DNA of 64,000 bases from the NCBI GenBank assembly GCA_965219635.1, contig OZ244783.1, positions 186,001-250,000 of the forward strand, read 5' to 3'. This document shows, piece after piece, positions 8,240-16,464 of this stretch. The notes beneath the pieces are model-generated. The model made no database searches and was not told where the DNA came from. It saw only the letters and a list, made by a program, of their open reading frames with translations. This DNA comes from JAPOXR01 sp965219635 (GTDB lineage Bacteria; Pseudomonadota; Alphaproteobacteria; Rhodobacterales; Rhodobacteraceae). The number at the start of each line of letters is the position of its first letter. Positions within the stretch are counted from its first letter, which is position 1. Position numbers and translations under genes: made by a program.

Positions 8240-10009
8240 TCAACCCTTCAGTGAACCGGGCAGAGTCTGCTCCGGGCTGACACCCAACAGTTTCAGTGCG
8301 CGGGCGTGCACAGGCGTCGGCTCAGTGAGTAGGGCAACCTCGGTGGCAGGGTCGCCAGGAATCGTAACCCTATTCAGTGTCAGGTTTGAAAGATCATCCA
8401 TCAAGGTTTCAAAGCAGTGCGCGGGAAGTTCGTCCGGCGCCTGATCGCTGGCGCTGCTGGGATTGGCCACTTCGGCAACCCGTTCCAGCGTCGCAGGCGA
8501 GGCCCGGGTTGTTTGGGTCATTGCACAGCCGTCGTCGAACAGCATCGGAGCAAGTGCTCGTCGCATGTGCCACTCCAAGTATTCGGCCAGCAAGCAGAGA
8601 AGGAAACTTGCCCGCAAACTGCCGGTGTCGCCGGTTTGAACCGATTGCGGCGGGAGTCGTGATCCTGCTGTAAGGAACGATTGTTCGATCTTCGGAAGGC
8701 TCTTGAAAGCCGCAATGGCTTCAGGGGTGCCCAGCGAGTCTGGATCCAGACTGGTTCGGATGATGCTAATCCCGTCCAGGCATTGTTCGGCCTTGATGTG
8801 TTTCGGCCGCCTGCTCCAGGCAATTGCATCGTCAGTTATTTTGATGGTGAAGCACTTCCTTATCTTCTTCCGGTTGATGGCATGCCGCACCCGGCAGCTG
8901 ATGTGCTCCCGGCCCCGGAAGAGGCCACGGCGCACCGAGCCGGCAATCGTCTCCAGGATGGCCTCGGCTGCCTGGAGCAGCGCTTCCCTTTTGAGGGCCT
9001 GTTGTTCTTTCAGTCTGGGATCGAGGCAGACGATCAGCCTGTCGCCAGGAAAGTCAGGGCTGGTGATCTCTGTGACCACATCGGCACTCATGCTTTCCGG
9101 ATTCAGAGGAGTCGGCCGCTTGGGCTTTGCCGGTCGCAGCAGTCTGCGGATGTCTCCTGTCTTCAATTCGGCAATCCAGTCGAGGCCAGCAGGCTCGATG
9201 TCAGTGCGGATGCGGGTAGTTGTGGTCATCCGCCGGTTGCCGACCAAGGCTATGCGCTCAATTCCGAAACGGTTGCGTGCATTCTCGACCAGCTGTTGCA
9301 GTGTTGCCGGACCGAAGGCGCTGCCGGGACTGGACTCAAGGGCCAATGGACAGCCTTCTGCGCTACAGACAAGGCCAACGACGATCTGTTTCTTGTCCGG
9401 GCTTGGGGCATGGTCGTAGCCGAAATCCGCAAGAGGACCACTTCGTCCCTCCAGACAGCGGGGGGTCACTTCGTAGAGAAGCAATGTCTTGCTATCGTTG
9501 AGATGCCGGTTGGCGAGGCCCTTTTCGATCCACCGCTGACGAGTCAGAAGCCAATCGAGCATCGAAAGCATGTCTTCGCCAGTGACGGAACCGAGACCGA
9601 GAAGCAAACCGAGGCTGCTGTTGGCGGTCTCCCAGGAAAGGCGGCGCTCAGTGGAGAGTCTGGAGTCCGGTGCGGTGACCTGTGCAACGATGGAGGCCAA
9701 TGCCAGATCGCGTTTCCGGCTTGGCTTGCCATGCAGTATTCGTTCCAGGCCGACGCTACGGGCAACTCCCAGAGCGGCTGCGACATGGCCGTGCCGCCAA
9801 CTCCGCCTGATATTGACAGCTTCGATTGGCAAGCGGAGTGCGACACCACCCCGCAGCACGGTATCGAAACCGCTGACGATGTCAGGATGCACATCGGTGA
9901 GGTTCATGTGTGTCTTCTTTCGGATGCGTTTTCCTTCTCGCCACGACTCTCTCAGGAGAATGGTAGTGCGCCCACGCTTGTTCGGGATGCGTTCGATGCT
10001 CAAGGACAC
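8240..10009 (-). CDS. IS1634-family transposase with altered catalytic residues
   Basis: Full-length (589 residues) homologue of IS1634-family DDE transposases, recognisable from GPLADFGYDHAPSPDKKQ, QIVVGLVCSAEGCPLALE, GLDWIAELKTGDIRRLL and the C-terminal LLCLLAEYLEWHMRRAL. In active relatives the first catalytic Asp sits in YDVTSSYFEG and the second in VGDRGM. Here they read YEVTPRCLEG (E180) and VGNRRM (N258). The C-terminal region, usually an FRSLK...RPIHHR type segment, has also drifted (IEQSFLTAGSRLPP). The frame has no stop or frameshift. I could not find terminal inverted repeats in the flanks. It is either a very recently decayed element or a protein kept for another role; catalysis is unlikely. 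Confidence 0.88.
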   Translation of the reverse strand: MSLSIERIPNKRGRTTILLRESWREGKRIRKKTHMNLTDVHPDIVSGFDTVLRGGVALRLPIEAVNIRRSWRHGHVAAALGVARSVGLERILHGKPSRKRDLALASIVAQVTAPDSRLSTERRLSWETANSSLGLLLGLGSVTGEDMLSMLDWLLTRQRWIEKGLANRHLNDSKTLLLYEVTPRCLEGRSGPLADFGYDHAPSPDKKQIVVGLVCSAEGCPLALESSPGSAFGPATLQQLVENARNRFGIERIALVGNRRMTTTTRIRTDIEPAGLDWIAELKTGDIRRLLRPAKPKRPTPLNPESMSADVVTEITSPDFPGDRLIVCLDPRLKEQQALKREALLQAAEAILETIAGSVRRGLFRGREHISCRVRHAINRKKIRKCFTIKITDDAIAWSRRPKHIKAEQCLDGISIIRTSLDPDSLGTPEAIAAFKSLPKIEQSFLTAGSRLPPQSVQTGDTGSLRASFLLCLLAEYLEWHMRRALAPMLFDDGCAMTQTTRASPATLERVAEVANPSSASDQAPDELPAHCFETLMDDLSNLTLNRVTIPGDPATEVALLTEPTPVHARALKLLGVSPEQTLPGSLKG

Positions 10010-10343
10010 TGGGCTACCCCCCTCAAACTGGCAGATTATGCACTGGGAACAGATGAATTGCCGGCATGCCGCCTGTCAACCGGATGCCGTTGTGCCGGCA
10101 GTTCTGTCCCGGATGCTCTCGCTTCAAGCGTGATTTGCGTTCACTCGGCAACATGCAACTCCAGGCTGCCGGACAGGGCGGGTTGTTGTCAATCCGGGCA
10201 AATTCGAGCACCATTGCCTCGCCGCTGGACCCGGGGGGGGGCCACACGGCTCGGTCATCGATCCAGGATGAAAAAAAGATTTCAATCCCCGCGAGAAATG
10301 CAAATCTGGAGAGGCCGTTGCAAGTGACAATGGAAATCCGGGC
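10010..10343. other. Intergenic region with a nine-base G tract
   Basis: About 330 bases between the transposase start and the LysR gene. It contains CCC followed by nine G at 10233-10241, a mutable or error-prone homopolymer. I see no gene here. It should contain the promoter of the LysR gene. Confidence 0.5.
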
Positions 10344-11273
10344 TTGAAGATCCAGCTTCGTCACTTGCTGGCCTACCGTGCAATCATGGCGACCGGGTCC
10401 ATCACCGCTGCGACCAAGATCATAAACCTGTCCCAACCTGCAATCAGCCGACTGCTCGCGATGCTTGAGGACGAACTCGGTTTCAAGCTCTTCTACCGCC
10501 GCGGGCGCCGCCTCGTTCCGACAGTCGAGGGAACCAGTTTCTTCCGGCGGATAGAGGGTACTTTGAGCGGCATCGACGACATCTCTTCGATTGCCGATGA
10601 CATCCGTTTGAACAAGCAGGGCCGGCTGCGGATTTGCGGCATCGGTCCGTTGGTATTTGGAAGCTACCTCCCGGACGCAGTTGCCCGATATCTTCACAGC
10701 TATCCCGGAACACAGATGACCCTGGACATGAGGCGCCGGGAGGACATCGACGAATGGGTAGCCAGCCGCCAAACCGATCTTGGATTCACGCTCTTGCCAG
10801 TCGAAAGCCAGGCAGTTTCCTCGCGGCCGTTGGTAACGGTAGCGGTAGTCGCGGTCATTCCGGCCGGCCACCGCCTGGAAAAACGGGATGCGTTGACGGT
10901 TGCCGACTTCGACGGAGAAACTGTCATACTTCCAAAACCGGGTGTCAGGCTGCGTCAATTATCGGATGCCGCGTTCCTGTCTCACCGGGGTGGCATGTCA
11001 GTTGATATCGAAACCTCGACAGCGTTGGCTTCGGTTCATCTGATTGCTCAGGGAGTTGGCGTGGGACTGAGCGATCCCTTCAGTGTCTCTTGCGTAGATC
11101 GCAGTCGAGTGTCGGTCCTGCGATGGGAGCCGGAATTGCCGCTCACCTATTGTGCAATATGGCCGAAGGATCGTGAGCCTTCTGCGCAGGCCCTCCAGTT
11201 TCTCGAATTTGTGGACGAGGCAACCCACACGTTTCTGAGAGAATTTCCGGAATCCCGGCCATCCGGCAAGTAG
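10344..11273 (+). CDS. LysR-family transcriptional regulator
   Basis: LysR-type regulator of 309 residues: an N-terminal winged helix-turn-helix (residues 1-60, ITAATKIINLSQPAISRLLAMLEDELGFKLFYRRGRR) and a periplasmic-binding-like effector domain. It starts with TTG at 10344; the nearby ATG at 10330 is closed by a stop after five codons. It sits directly upstream of, and in the same direction as, the tctCBA-sulfatase operon, so it likely controls that operon in response to the imported acid or its desulfated product. The effector is unknown. Confidence 0.88.
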   Translation: MKIQLRHLLAYRAIMATGSITAATKIINLSQPAISRLLAMLEDELGFKLFYRRGRRLVPTVEGTSFFRRIEGTLSGIDDISSIADDIRLNKQGRLRICGIGPLVFGSYLPDAVARYLHSYPGTQMTLDMRRREDIDEWVASRQTDLGFTLLPVESQAVSSRPLVTVAVVAVIPAGHRLEKRDALTVADFDGETVILPKPGVRLRQLSDAAFLSHRGGMSVDIETSTALASVHLIAQGVGVGLSDPFSVSCVDRSRVSVLRWEPELPLTYCAIWPKDREPSAQALQFLEFVDEATHTFLREFPESRPSGK

Positions 11274-11278
11274 ATACC

Positions 11279-11314
11279 ATGCAATAGTTGGATAATATGT
11301 GCTTCAAATTGCAT
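11279..11314. promoter_or_regulatory. Candidate LysR-type operator upstream of tctC
   Basis: ATGCAAT at 11279-11285 and ATTGCAT at 11308-11314 form a 7-base inverted repeat with a 22-base spacer, between the LysR stop and the tctC start. The location fits an activator site for the transporter operon. Short repeats like this occur by chance, so confidence is low. Confidence 0.25.
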
Positions 11315-11405
11315 TTTGTGCATGACTGAGCGTCGGATATGCTACCGGCAAATGAAGAGCGCTCCCGGCAATAGCGGGAGCTGAAGATCGTAAGGGGAGG
11401 AAACG

Positions 11406-12401
11406 ATGACTAAACTCAACATTTCACGGATGATTTCGATGTCTGCAGTTGCTTGCGTGGCCGGAGCGGCGATGGTGTCGCCGGCATTGGCTGAGTGGCC
11501 CGAAAAGCCGATCAAGATCACTATCCCGTGGAAGGCCGGCGCAGGTGCGGTTGACCAGATGACCAGGCAACTGCAGAAGTCCGTTGCGGATGCTGGCCTG
11601 TCCAGCCAGCCGATCACCATCTTCAACATCGGAGGACCCATTCCGGTAGGTTTGCGTCAGGCCAAGGACGCCGACCCTGATGGCTACAATTTTGTCGTGA
11701 TGCATACGGCTATCCTGACGCTGGAAGCATCAGGGACAATCGATTTTGGATACCAGGACTTCGAACCGGTGGCCCGGCTCGGGCAGTTCTGTCAGACGAG
11801 CTCGGTACACAAGGATACGGGCATCATGTCGATAGACGAACTGCTTGACAGGGCGGCATCGGAGCCGAACTCCCTGGTGCATGGTGCCAACCTTGGTGCG
11901 GTCAATCATATCTACGGGATCATGGTTCAGGACCTCCGGGAAGGGGCACAATTCCGCTTTGTGCAGACCGGCGGCGACGCCGGCACGTTTCCGGAAATGA
12001 AAGGCGGCCGGGTCCATGTGGCTGGCTACTCTGCAGCGGGCGCCACCAATTTCGCGCTGGGCGCCGATGGCAAACCTGATCCGGAATCACCAGTCCGGTT
12101 GCTGGCCTATGCAGGCAGCGAGCGCCACGCAAACTTCCCCGATGTGCCCACCTTTCTTGAGCTGGGACACGATCTCGTATTCTGCGTCGATGGTTGGTAC
12201 CTGGCGCCGAAGGGAACTCCCCAGGAAGCAATCGACGGTTTCGCCGCAATTGTGAATGCGTCGCTGGAAGATCCGGCAATGCAGGATTTCCTCGCTTCGA
12301 AGGCAATGGTTGGGAACTTCCAGGCGGGTGATGAGTTGCAAGCGGAAATCGACCGGCAGTGGGCTGCAATCAAGGATGTCGCAGCGCGTGCTGGCAACTG
12401 A
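11406..12401 (+). CDS. tctC: TTT transporter substrate-binding protein (TctC/Bug family)
   Basis: Periplasmic binding protein of a tripartite tricarboxylate transporter, 331 residues. A signal peptide (residues 1-29, hydrophobic core AVACVAGAAMVSPALA, cleavage before EWPEKPIKITIPW) leads into the Bug fold. Bug proteins bind carboxylates such as citrate, tricarballylate or aromatic acids through their carboxyl groups; the ligand cannot be read from the sequence. GGGGAGGAAACG gives a strong ribosome-binding site. A GC-rich stem-loop follows the stop codon and separates it from tctB. Confidence 0.93.
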   Translation: MTKLNISRMISMSAVACVAGAAMVSPALAEWPEKPIKITIPWKAGAGAVDQMTRQLQKSVADAGLSSQPITIFNIGGPIPVGLRQAKDADPDGYNFVVMHTAILTLEASGTIDFGYQDFEPVARLGQFCQTSSVHKDTGIMSIDELLDRAASEPNSLVHGANLGAVNHIYGIMVQDLREGAQFRFVQTGGDAGTFPEMKGGRVHVAGYSAAGATNFALGADGKPDPESPVRLLAYAGSERHANFPDVPTFLELGHDLVFCVDGWYLAPKGTPQEAIDGFAAIVNASLEDPAMQDFLASKAMVGNFQAGDELQAEIDRQWAAIKDVAARAGN

Positions 12402-12418
12402 GGCCTTTGCCAAAGGAG

Positions 12419-12449
12419 GGCCCGGCAAGACACATTTTCAAGCCGGGCC
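12419..12449 (+). terminator. Stem-loop between tctC and tctB
   Basis: GGCCCGGC (12419-12426) pairs perfectly with GCCGGGCC (12442-12449) over a 15-base loop. There is no T run, so it is more likely an mRNA-stabilising or attenuating hairpin than a full terminator. It lies 18 bases after the binding-protein gene. Confidence 0.55.
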
Positions 12450-12525
12450 TGCCATCATCGCGGCGTAAAGGGTCTTCAGGCATATTGATTACTCAACCCG
12501 ATTTCGGCCTGGATCGCTTGAGATC

Positions 12526-13023
12526 ATGAGAGCCTTCCTGACTTCCGAAGAAACTCTTGTGACTGCAGGCCTGCTTCTCGCCAGCGCCGTGTTCTTCTTT
12601 TCGGCGCTCGGGCTGCCTGCCGGCACGTTCGACCCCCTCGGTCCCGGGGCCGCACCGGAAATGGTCGCTGGCCTCCTGTGCCTGCTTTGCCTGACAATTC
12701 TGATCAGGGGATATGTCCGAACGTTACGTGGCCACGATGCCCAAGGCGAAGAGGCCATTGACGTAATCAAGCGAACTGGCAAGCCAGAGCCGGTGATGCT
12801 CGCCGGTTTCTTCCTGCTTCTTCTTGCCTATTTGGTCGCATTCGAGCTTGACGCGGGTCATTTCATTGTTCTGACCATTCCGTTTCTGTTCTTTTCCATC
12901 TTGCTCCTGGGCGGTTTGAGCCTGCGCGTGGGGCTCTTTGCCCTCGCGATCTCCTGCATATTGTCCTTTGGGCTATTCTATCTCTTCACGCGCTTCTTCG
13001 TGATCAACTTACCAGGAATCTGA
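12526..13023 (+). CDS. tctB: TTT transporter small membrane subunit (TctB)
   Basis: Small four-helix membrane subunit of the tripartite tricarboxylate transporter, 165 residues. Hydrophobic stretches are visible at ETLVTAGLLLASAVFFFSALGL, VAGLLCLLCLTILI, PVMLAGFFLLLLAYLVAFEL and VGLFALAISCILSFGLFYLF. The DPLGPGAAPEM motif is typical of the family. The tctA start lies seven bases after its stop, which supports one complex. Confidence 0.92.
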   Translation: MRAFLTSEETLVTAGLLLASAVFFFSALGLPAGTFDPLGPGAAPEMVAGLLCLLCLTILIRGYVRTLRGHDAQGEEAIDVIKRTGKPEPVMLAGFFLLLLAYLVAFELDAGHFIVLTIPFLFFSILLLGGLSLRVGLFALAISCILSFGLFYLFTRFFVINLPGI

Positions 13024-13029
13024 ACGACG

Positions 13030-14535
13030 ATGATCTCCGGCCTGCTCGCCACATTTGAACCAGTTCAGATGCTGATGATCCTGATAGGTGTTTTTTCGGG
13101 AATAGTCGTCGGCGCAATCCCGGGCTTGACGGGATCAATGTTGATTGCCCTGACACTGCCGATCACATTTCACATGACCCCTTTGCATGCGACGTCCCTG
13201 CTAGTGGCGATGTATGTGGGTTCGATAACTGGTGGTTTGATCACGGCTACCTTGCTGAGGATGCCCGGGTCGCCGGCGGCAGTCATGACAACACTCGACG
13301 GGTATCCACTTGCCAAGGCAGGACAGCCCGGACGTGCTCTTGGCCTCGGCATTGCTGCGTCTTTCTGGGGGGCGGTCCTTGCCTGGTTTGCATTGGCCCT
13401 GCTGACGAAACCCCTGTCCGAGATAGCCGTGCTACTCGGTCCGTTCGACTATTTCGCGTTGGTCATGATGGCAATGGTGCTGATTGCATCGGTTGCAGGT
13501 GGCGACATGATCAAGGGTCTGATTGCCGGGTTTCTTGGCATGCTCGTCACCTTTCCCGGTATTGATCCATCGGGTGGCACATTGCGGCTGATGTTTGGGA
13601 TGGACGACCTGATCGGCGGCTTCAAGCTCCTTCCCGTCCTGATCGGCATATTCGCCGTAAGCCAAATCCTCGCAGATGTGCTGAATATCAAGTCAAGGCC
13701 CGAAACAGTGGTGTTCACCAACAAAGGGCTATTCATGGGGCTCGCGGACCTGCGGCGCTTCTCACCCAACATTCTTCGATCGTCCTTTATCGGAACGATC
13801 ATTGGCATCTTGCCAGGGGTTGGGGCCTCGGTCGCTTCTGCCATGGCGTATCTGGTGGCGCGGCTCCAATCGAAGACGCCAGAGAAGTTCGGCAAGGGGT
13901 CGGAAGAAGGAATTGTTGCATCCGAGGCAGCCAATAACGCCAGCGTGGGCGGCGCCCTGATACCCCTGCTGGCCTTGGGCATTCCTGGCAGCGTGGTGGA
14001 CGCCATTCTCATCGGCGCGCTGACCATCCATTCGATACAGCCGGGACCGCTCATGTTTGCCACCAACCCCGACATCGTTTGGAATGTGATTGCCGTTGAC
14101 CTGGTCGCCACCTTCGTGATGTTCGCCATGATGCTGGGGCTCGTGCGGTTCTACATTCGTGTGACTGCCATCCCGAAGGCATACCTGCTGCCGGTCATAA
14201 CGGTCTTCTGTGTCGTTGGTGTCTACTCGCTGAACAACACAATGTTTGACGTGTGGACGATGCTGGCTTTCGGCGTGATCGGTTTTCTGATGGAGCGGGC
14301 CGGATTTTCACTGGGTCCCTTCGTGATCGGTTACGTGCTGGCAAAGGTGGCAGAGGCGAAGCTACGCCAGGGGCTGATGTTTACCGATGGTGATATCTGG
14401 CCATTGTTCACATCTCCGCTTTCGGCGTCTTTGCTATTGGTCTCGCTGGCGCTGCTTGTTTGGTCCCTTCACAGCGAGAGCCGTCGCAAGAGGCGCAAAT
14501 CACCGGTTCGAGCCTCCGAAGGGATAGAGCCATGA
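13030..14535 (+). CDS. tctA: TTT transporter large permease (TctA)
   Basis: Large 12-helix permease of the tripartite tricarboxylate transporter, 501 residues, powered by the membrane ion gradient. The family motifs GAIPGLTGSMLIALTLPITF near the N-terminus and GILPGVGASVASAMAYLVARLQSKTPEKFGKGSEEGI in the middle are clear, as is the repeat LLALGIPGSVVDAILIGAL. Its stop overlaps the sulfatase start as ATGA, so transport and desulfation are translationally coupled. Confidence 0.94.
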   Translation: MISGLLATFEPVQMLMILIGVFSGIVVGAIPGLTGSMLIALTLPITFHMTPLHATSLLVAMYVGSITGGLITATLLRMPGSPAAVMTTLDGYPLAKAGQPGRALGLGIAASFWGAVLAWFALALLTKPLSEIAVLLGPFDYFALVMMAMVLIASVAGGDMIKGLIAGFLGMLVTFPGIDPSGGTLRLMFGMDDLIGGFKLLPVLIGIFAVSQILADVLNIKSRPETVVFTNKGLFMGLADLRRFSPNILRSSFIGTIIGILPGVGASVASAMAYLVARLQSKTPEKFGKGSEEGIVASEAANNASVGGALIPLLALGIPGSVVDAILIGALTIHSIQPGPLMFATNPDIVWNVIAVDLVATFVMFAMMLGLVRFYIRVTAIPKAYLLPVITVFCVVGVYSLNNTMFDVWTMLAFGVIGFLMERAGFSLGPFVIGYVLAKVAEAKLRQGLMFTDGDIWPLFTSPLSASLLLVSLALLVWSLHSESRRKRRKSPVRASEGIEP

Positions 14536-16043
14536 AGACTGTTCTGCTCCTTTTTGACAGCCTCAATCGGCGTGCCCTTTCATGCTATGGTGGCGACACC
14601 TTCACACCCAACTTCAGGCGCCTCGCAGAGCGCTCGGTTACCTTTGACAATCACTATGTGGGCAGTCTTCCCTGCATGCCGGCGCGGCGGGACATCCAGA
14701 CCGGCCGCCTGAACTTCATGCACCGTTCCTGGGGGCCGCTTGAGCCGTACGATCAAACAGCGCCGGAGATCCTGAAAAACAACGGAACTTATTCGCACCT
14801 GATAACCGACCACTACCATTACCTTGAGGAAGGCGGGATGAATTACCAGAACCGCTATTCTTCCTGGGAAATGGAGCGCGGCCAAGAGTGGGACCCGTGG
14901 AAGGCGTTGGTTGATGCCCCATTCGGAGAATTCAAGGATCAGTATCACCCGTTGCAGTTCGAGGAGAGAGGGAACCGCGCGCGTGGAATGATCAATCGCC
15001 ATTTCATTCGCAGCGAGGAGGAATATTCGATGGCGCGCACGTTTGACCGTGCCTTCGAGTTCCTCGACACAAACGGTGGATCGGGAGACTGGTTTCTTCA
15101 ACTGGAGTGCTTCGACCCGCACGAGCCATTCGCGGCGCCCGCAAAGTACCGTGAGCACTATCCTACTGGTTACAAAGGACCTGTCATTGACTGGCCACGC
15201 TACGAGCGCGTTGATGAAACCGAACACGAAATCGCCGAGGTAAGAGCAAATTATGCTGCGTTGGTCACCATGTGTGACGCGCACCTGGGCAAGCTCCTGG
15301 ATTACTTCGACCGCCATGGACTATGGAAGGATACTTGCCTGATCGTTTCGACGGACCACGGTTTCATGCTTGCGGAGCATGACTGGTGGGGCAAGAGCCG
15401 GATGCCATTCTACAATGAGATTGCACACATCCCGCTCCTCATTTGTCATCCTGAACATGCGGGCAGGGGAGGCGAGAGGCGCAACGCGCTGACCCAGAAT
15501 ATCGACCTGATGCCAACGCTCCTGGAACTGCACACCGCGCCCCGCCCGGATACGGTAACCGGGCACTCACTGCTGCCAGTCCTGGAGTCTGATCAGGATA
15601 TAAGGACGGCTGCCATTTATGGGCAGTTCGGTGCCGCCACGAACGTCACCGATGGCCGGTACACCTACTTCCGCTACCCGGAGTGCATCGCCGACCAGGA
15701 GATATTCGAGTATACGCTCATGCCGACGCACCAGCAGGCTCCTTTTGCGGTTGAAGAATTCGAGGGAGCGGCACTGGTCGAGGGTTTCGGCTTCATGCGC
15801 GGCTATCCGGTTCTCAAACTGCCTGCCCGCCCGCACCCCCGGCGCGGACAGGGAGCGCACATTGCTGATACCGCGACCGTGCTATTTGACCTCAGCAACG
15901 ATCCAGGTCAGTGCAAGCCAATCCGGGATGAGGCAACGGAAGAGCGGCTCACCGAAGAAATTGCTGCAATCCTGAGCGCTCACGAGGCTCCCGAGGAAGC
16001 CTATGGGCGGCTTGGCTTGGTGCCACCGGGATCACCCAATTGA
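14532..16043 (+). CDS. Cytoplasmic type I sulfatase
   Basis: Formylglycine-dependent sulfatase of 503 residues. The core motif C48-M-P-A-R52 (GSLPCMPARRDIQTGR) contains the cysteine that is converted to formylglycine; metal-binding segments are LLLFDSLNRR at the N-terminus and STDHGFMLAEHDWWGKS near residue 280. There is no signal peptide: the first beta strand begins at residue 3. The ATG at 14532 overlaps the tctA stop (ATGA). The enzyme therefore most likely acts in the cytoplasm on a sulfate ester brought in by TctABC. It needs a formylglycine-generating enzyme, which is not in this window. The substrate is unknown. Confidence 0.9.
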   Translation: MKTVLLLFDSLNRRALSCYGGDTFTPNFRRLAERSVTFDNHYVGSLPCMPARRDIQTGRLNFMHRSWGPLEPYDQTAPEILKNNGTYSHLITDHYHYLEEGGMNYQNRYSSWEMERGQEWDPWKALVDAPFGEFKDQYHPLQFEERGNRARGMINRHFIRSEEEYSMARTFDRAFEFLDTNGGSGDWFLQLECFDPHEPFAAPAKYREHYPTGYKGPVIDWPRYERVDETEHEIAEVRANYAALVTMCDAHLGKLLDYFDRHGLWKDTCLIVSTDHGFMLAEHDWWGKSRMPFYNEIAHIPLLICHPEHAGRGGERRNALTQNIDLMPTLLELHTAPRPDTVTGHSLLPVLESDQDIRTAAIYGQFGAATNVTDGRYTYFRYPECIADQEIFEYTLMPTHQQAPFAVEEFEGAALVEGFGFMRGYPVLKLPARPHPRRGQGAHIADTATVLFDLSNDPGQCKPIRDEATEERLTEEIAAILSAHEAPEEAYGRLGLVPPGSPN

Positions 16044-16464
16044 CGTCGCCGCAGCATCAAATCCCTGAAGGCATGGCACGAAACGCGTACGCGAGAATGG
16101 CGGCCAGTTCTTTTGCGTCTGGAAGTCAAATCTGTTCCAACTGATCTGCTTCGTAGCACGCAACGGTCCCCATATTTCGCGGTGAACAAGTTTGGTCTCC
16201 GGGCGTTGGCCATGAAGGTCCGGTTGCAGAAGGTCACATGGCGATAGACGCAGGAGCCATAGGCCAAGCGTATCTGATGCTGTGAGCCATCTGGCGCTGC
16301 ATTGCTCCAATTGCCACCAGCAGGGTCGGCAATGCCGTTGCCACGGTCTGCCCGCGTTTGGATGCCTTCGGGGGCTCGGCAATGCATGAGCGTTCCAGCC
16401 TTGACAGCAATGATCAAGCCCGTTTTCTGTCCTGCCGTATGGGTAGGAGTTTGTCGGGAGGTCC
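16044..16464. other. Intergenic region between sulfatase and FGGY kinase
   Basis: About 420 bases. Minus-strand frames reach 138-153 codons here but resemble no family I know and have unusual composition, so I do not call a gene; a decayed gene is possible. The last bases carry GGGAGG, the ribosome-binding site of the kinase. Confidence 0.45.

Noticed and set aside
8681..10327. 548-codon plus-strand open frame
   Set aside because: It is antisense to the transposase along nearly its whole length, has no family resemblance, and the minus-strand protein is clearly homologous to IS1634 transposases.
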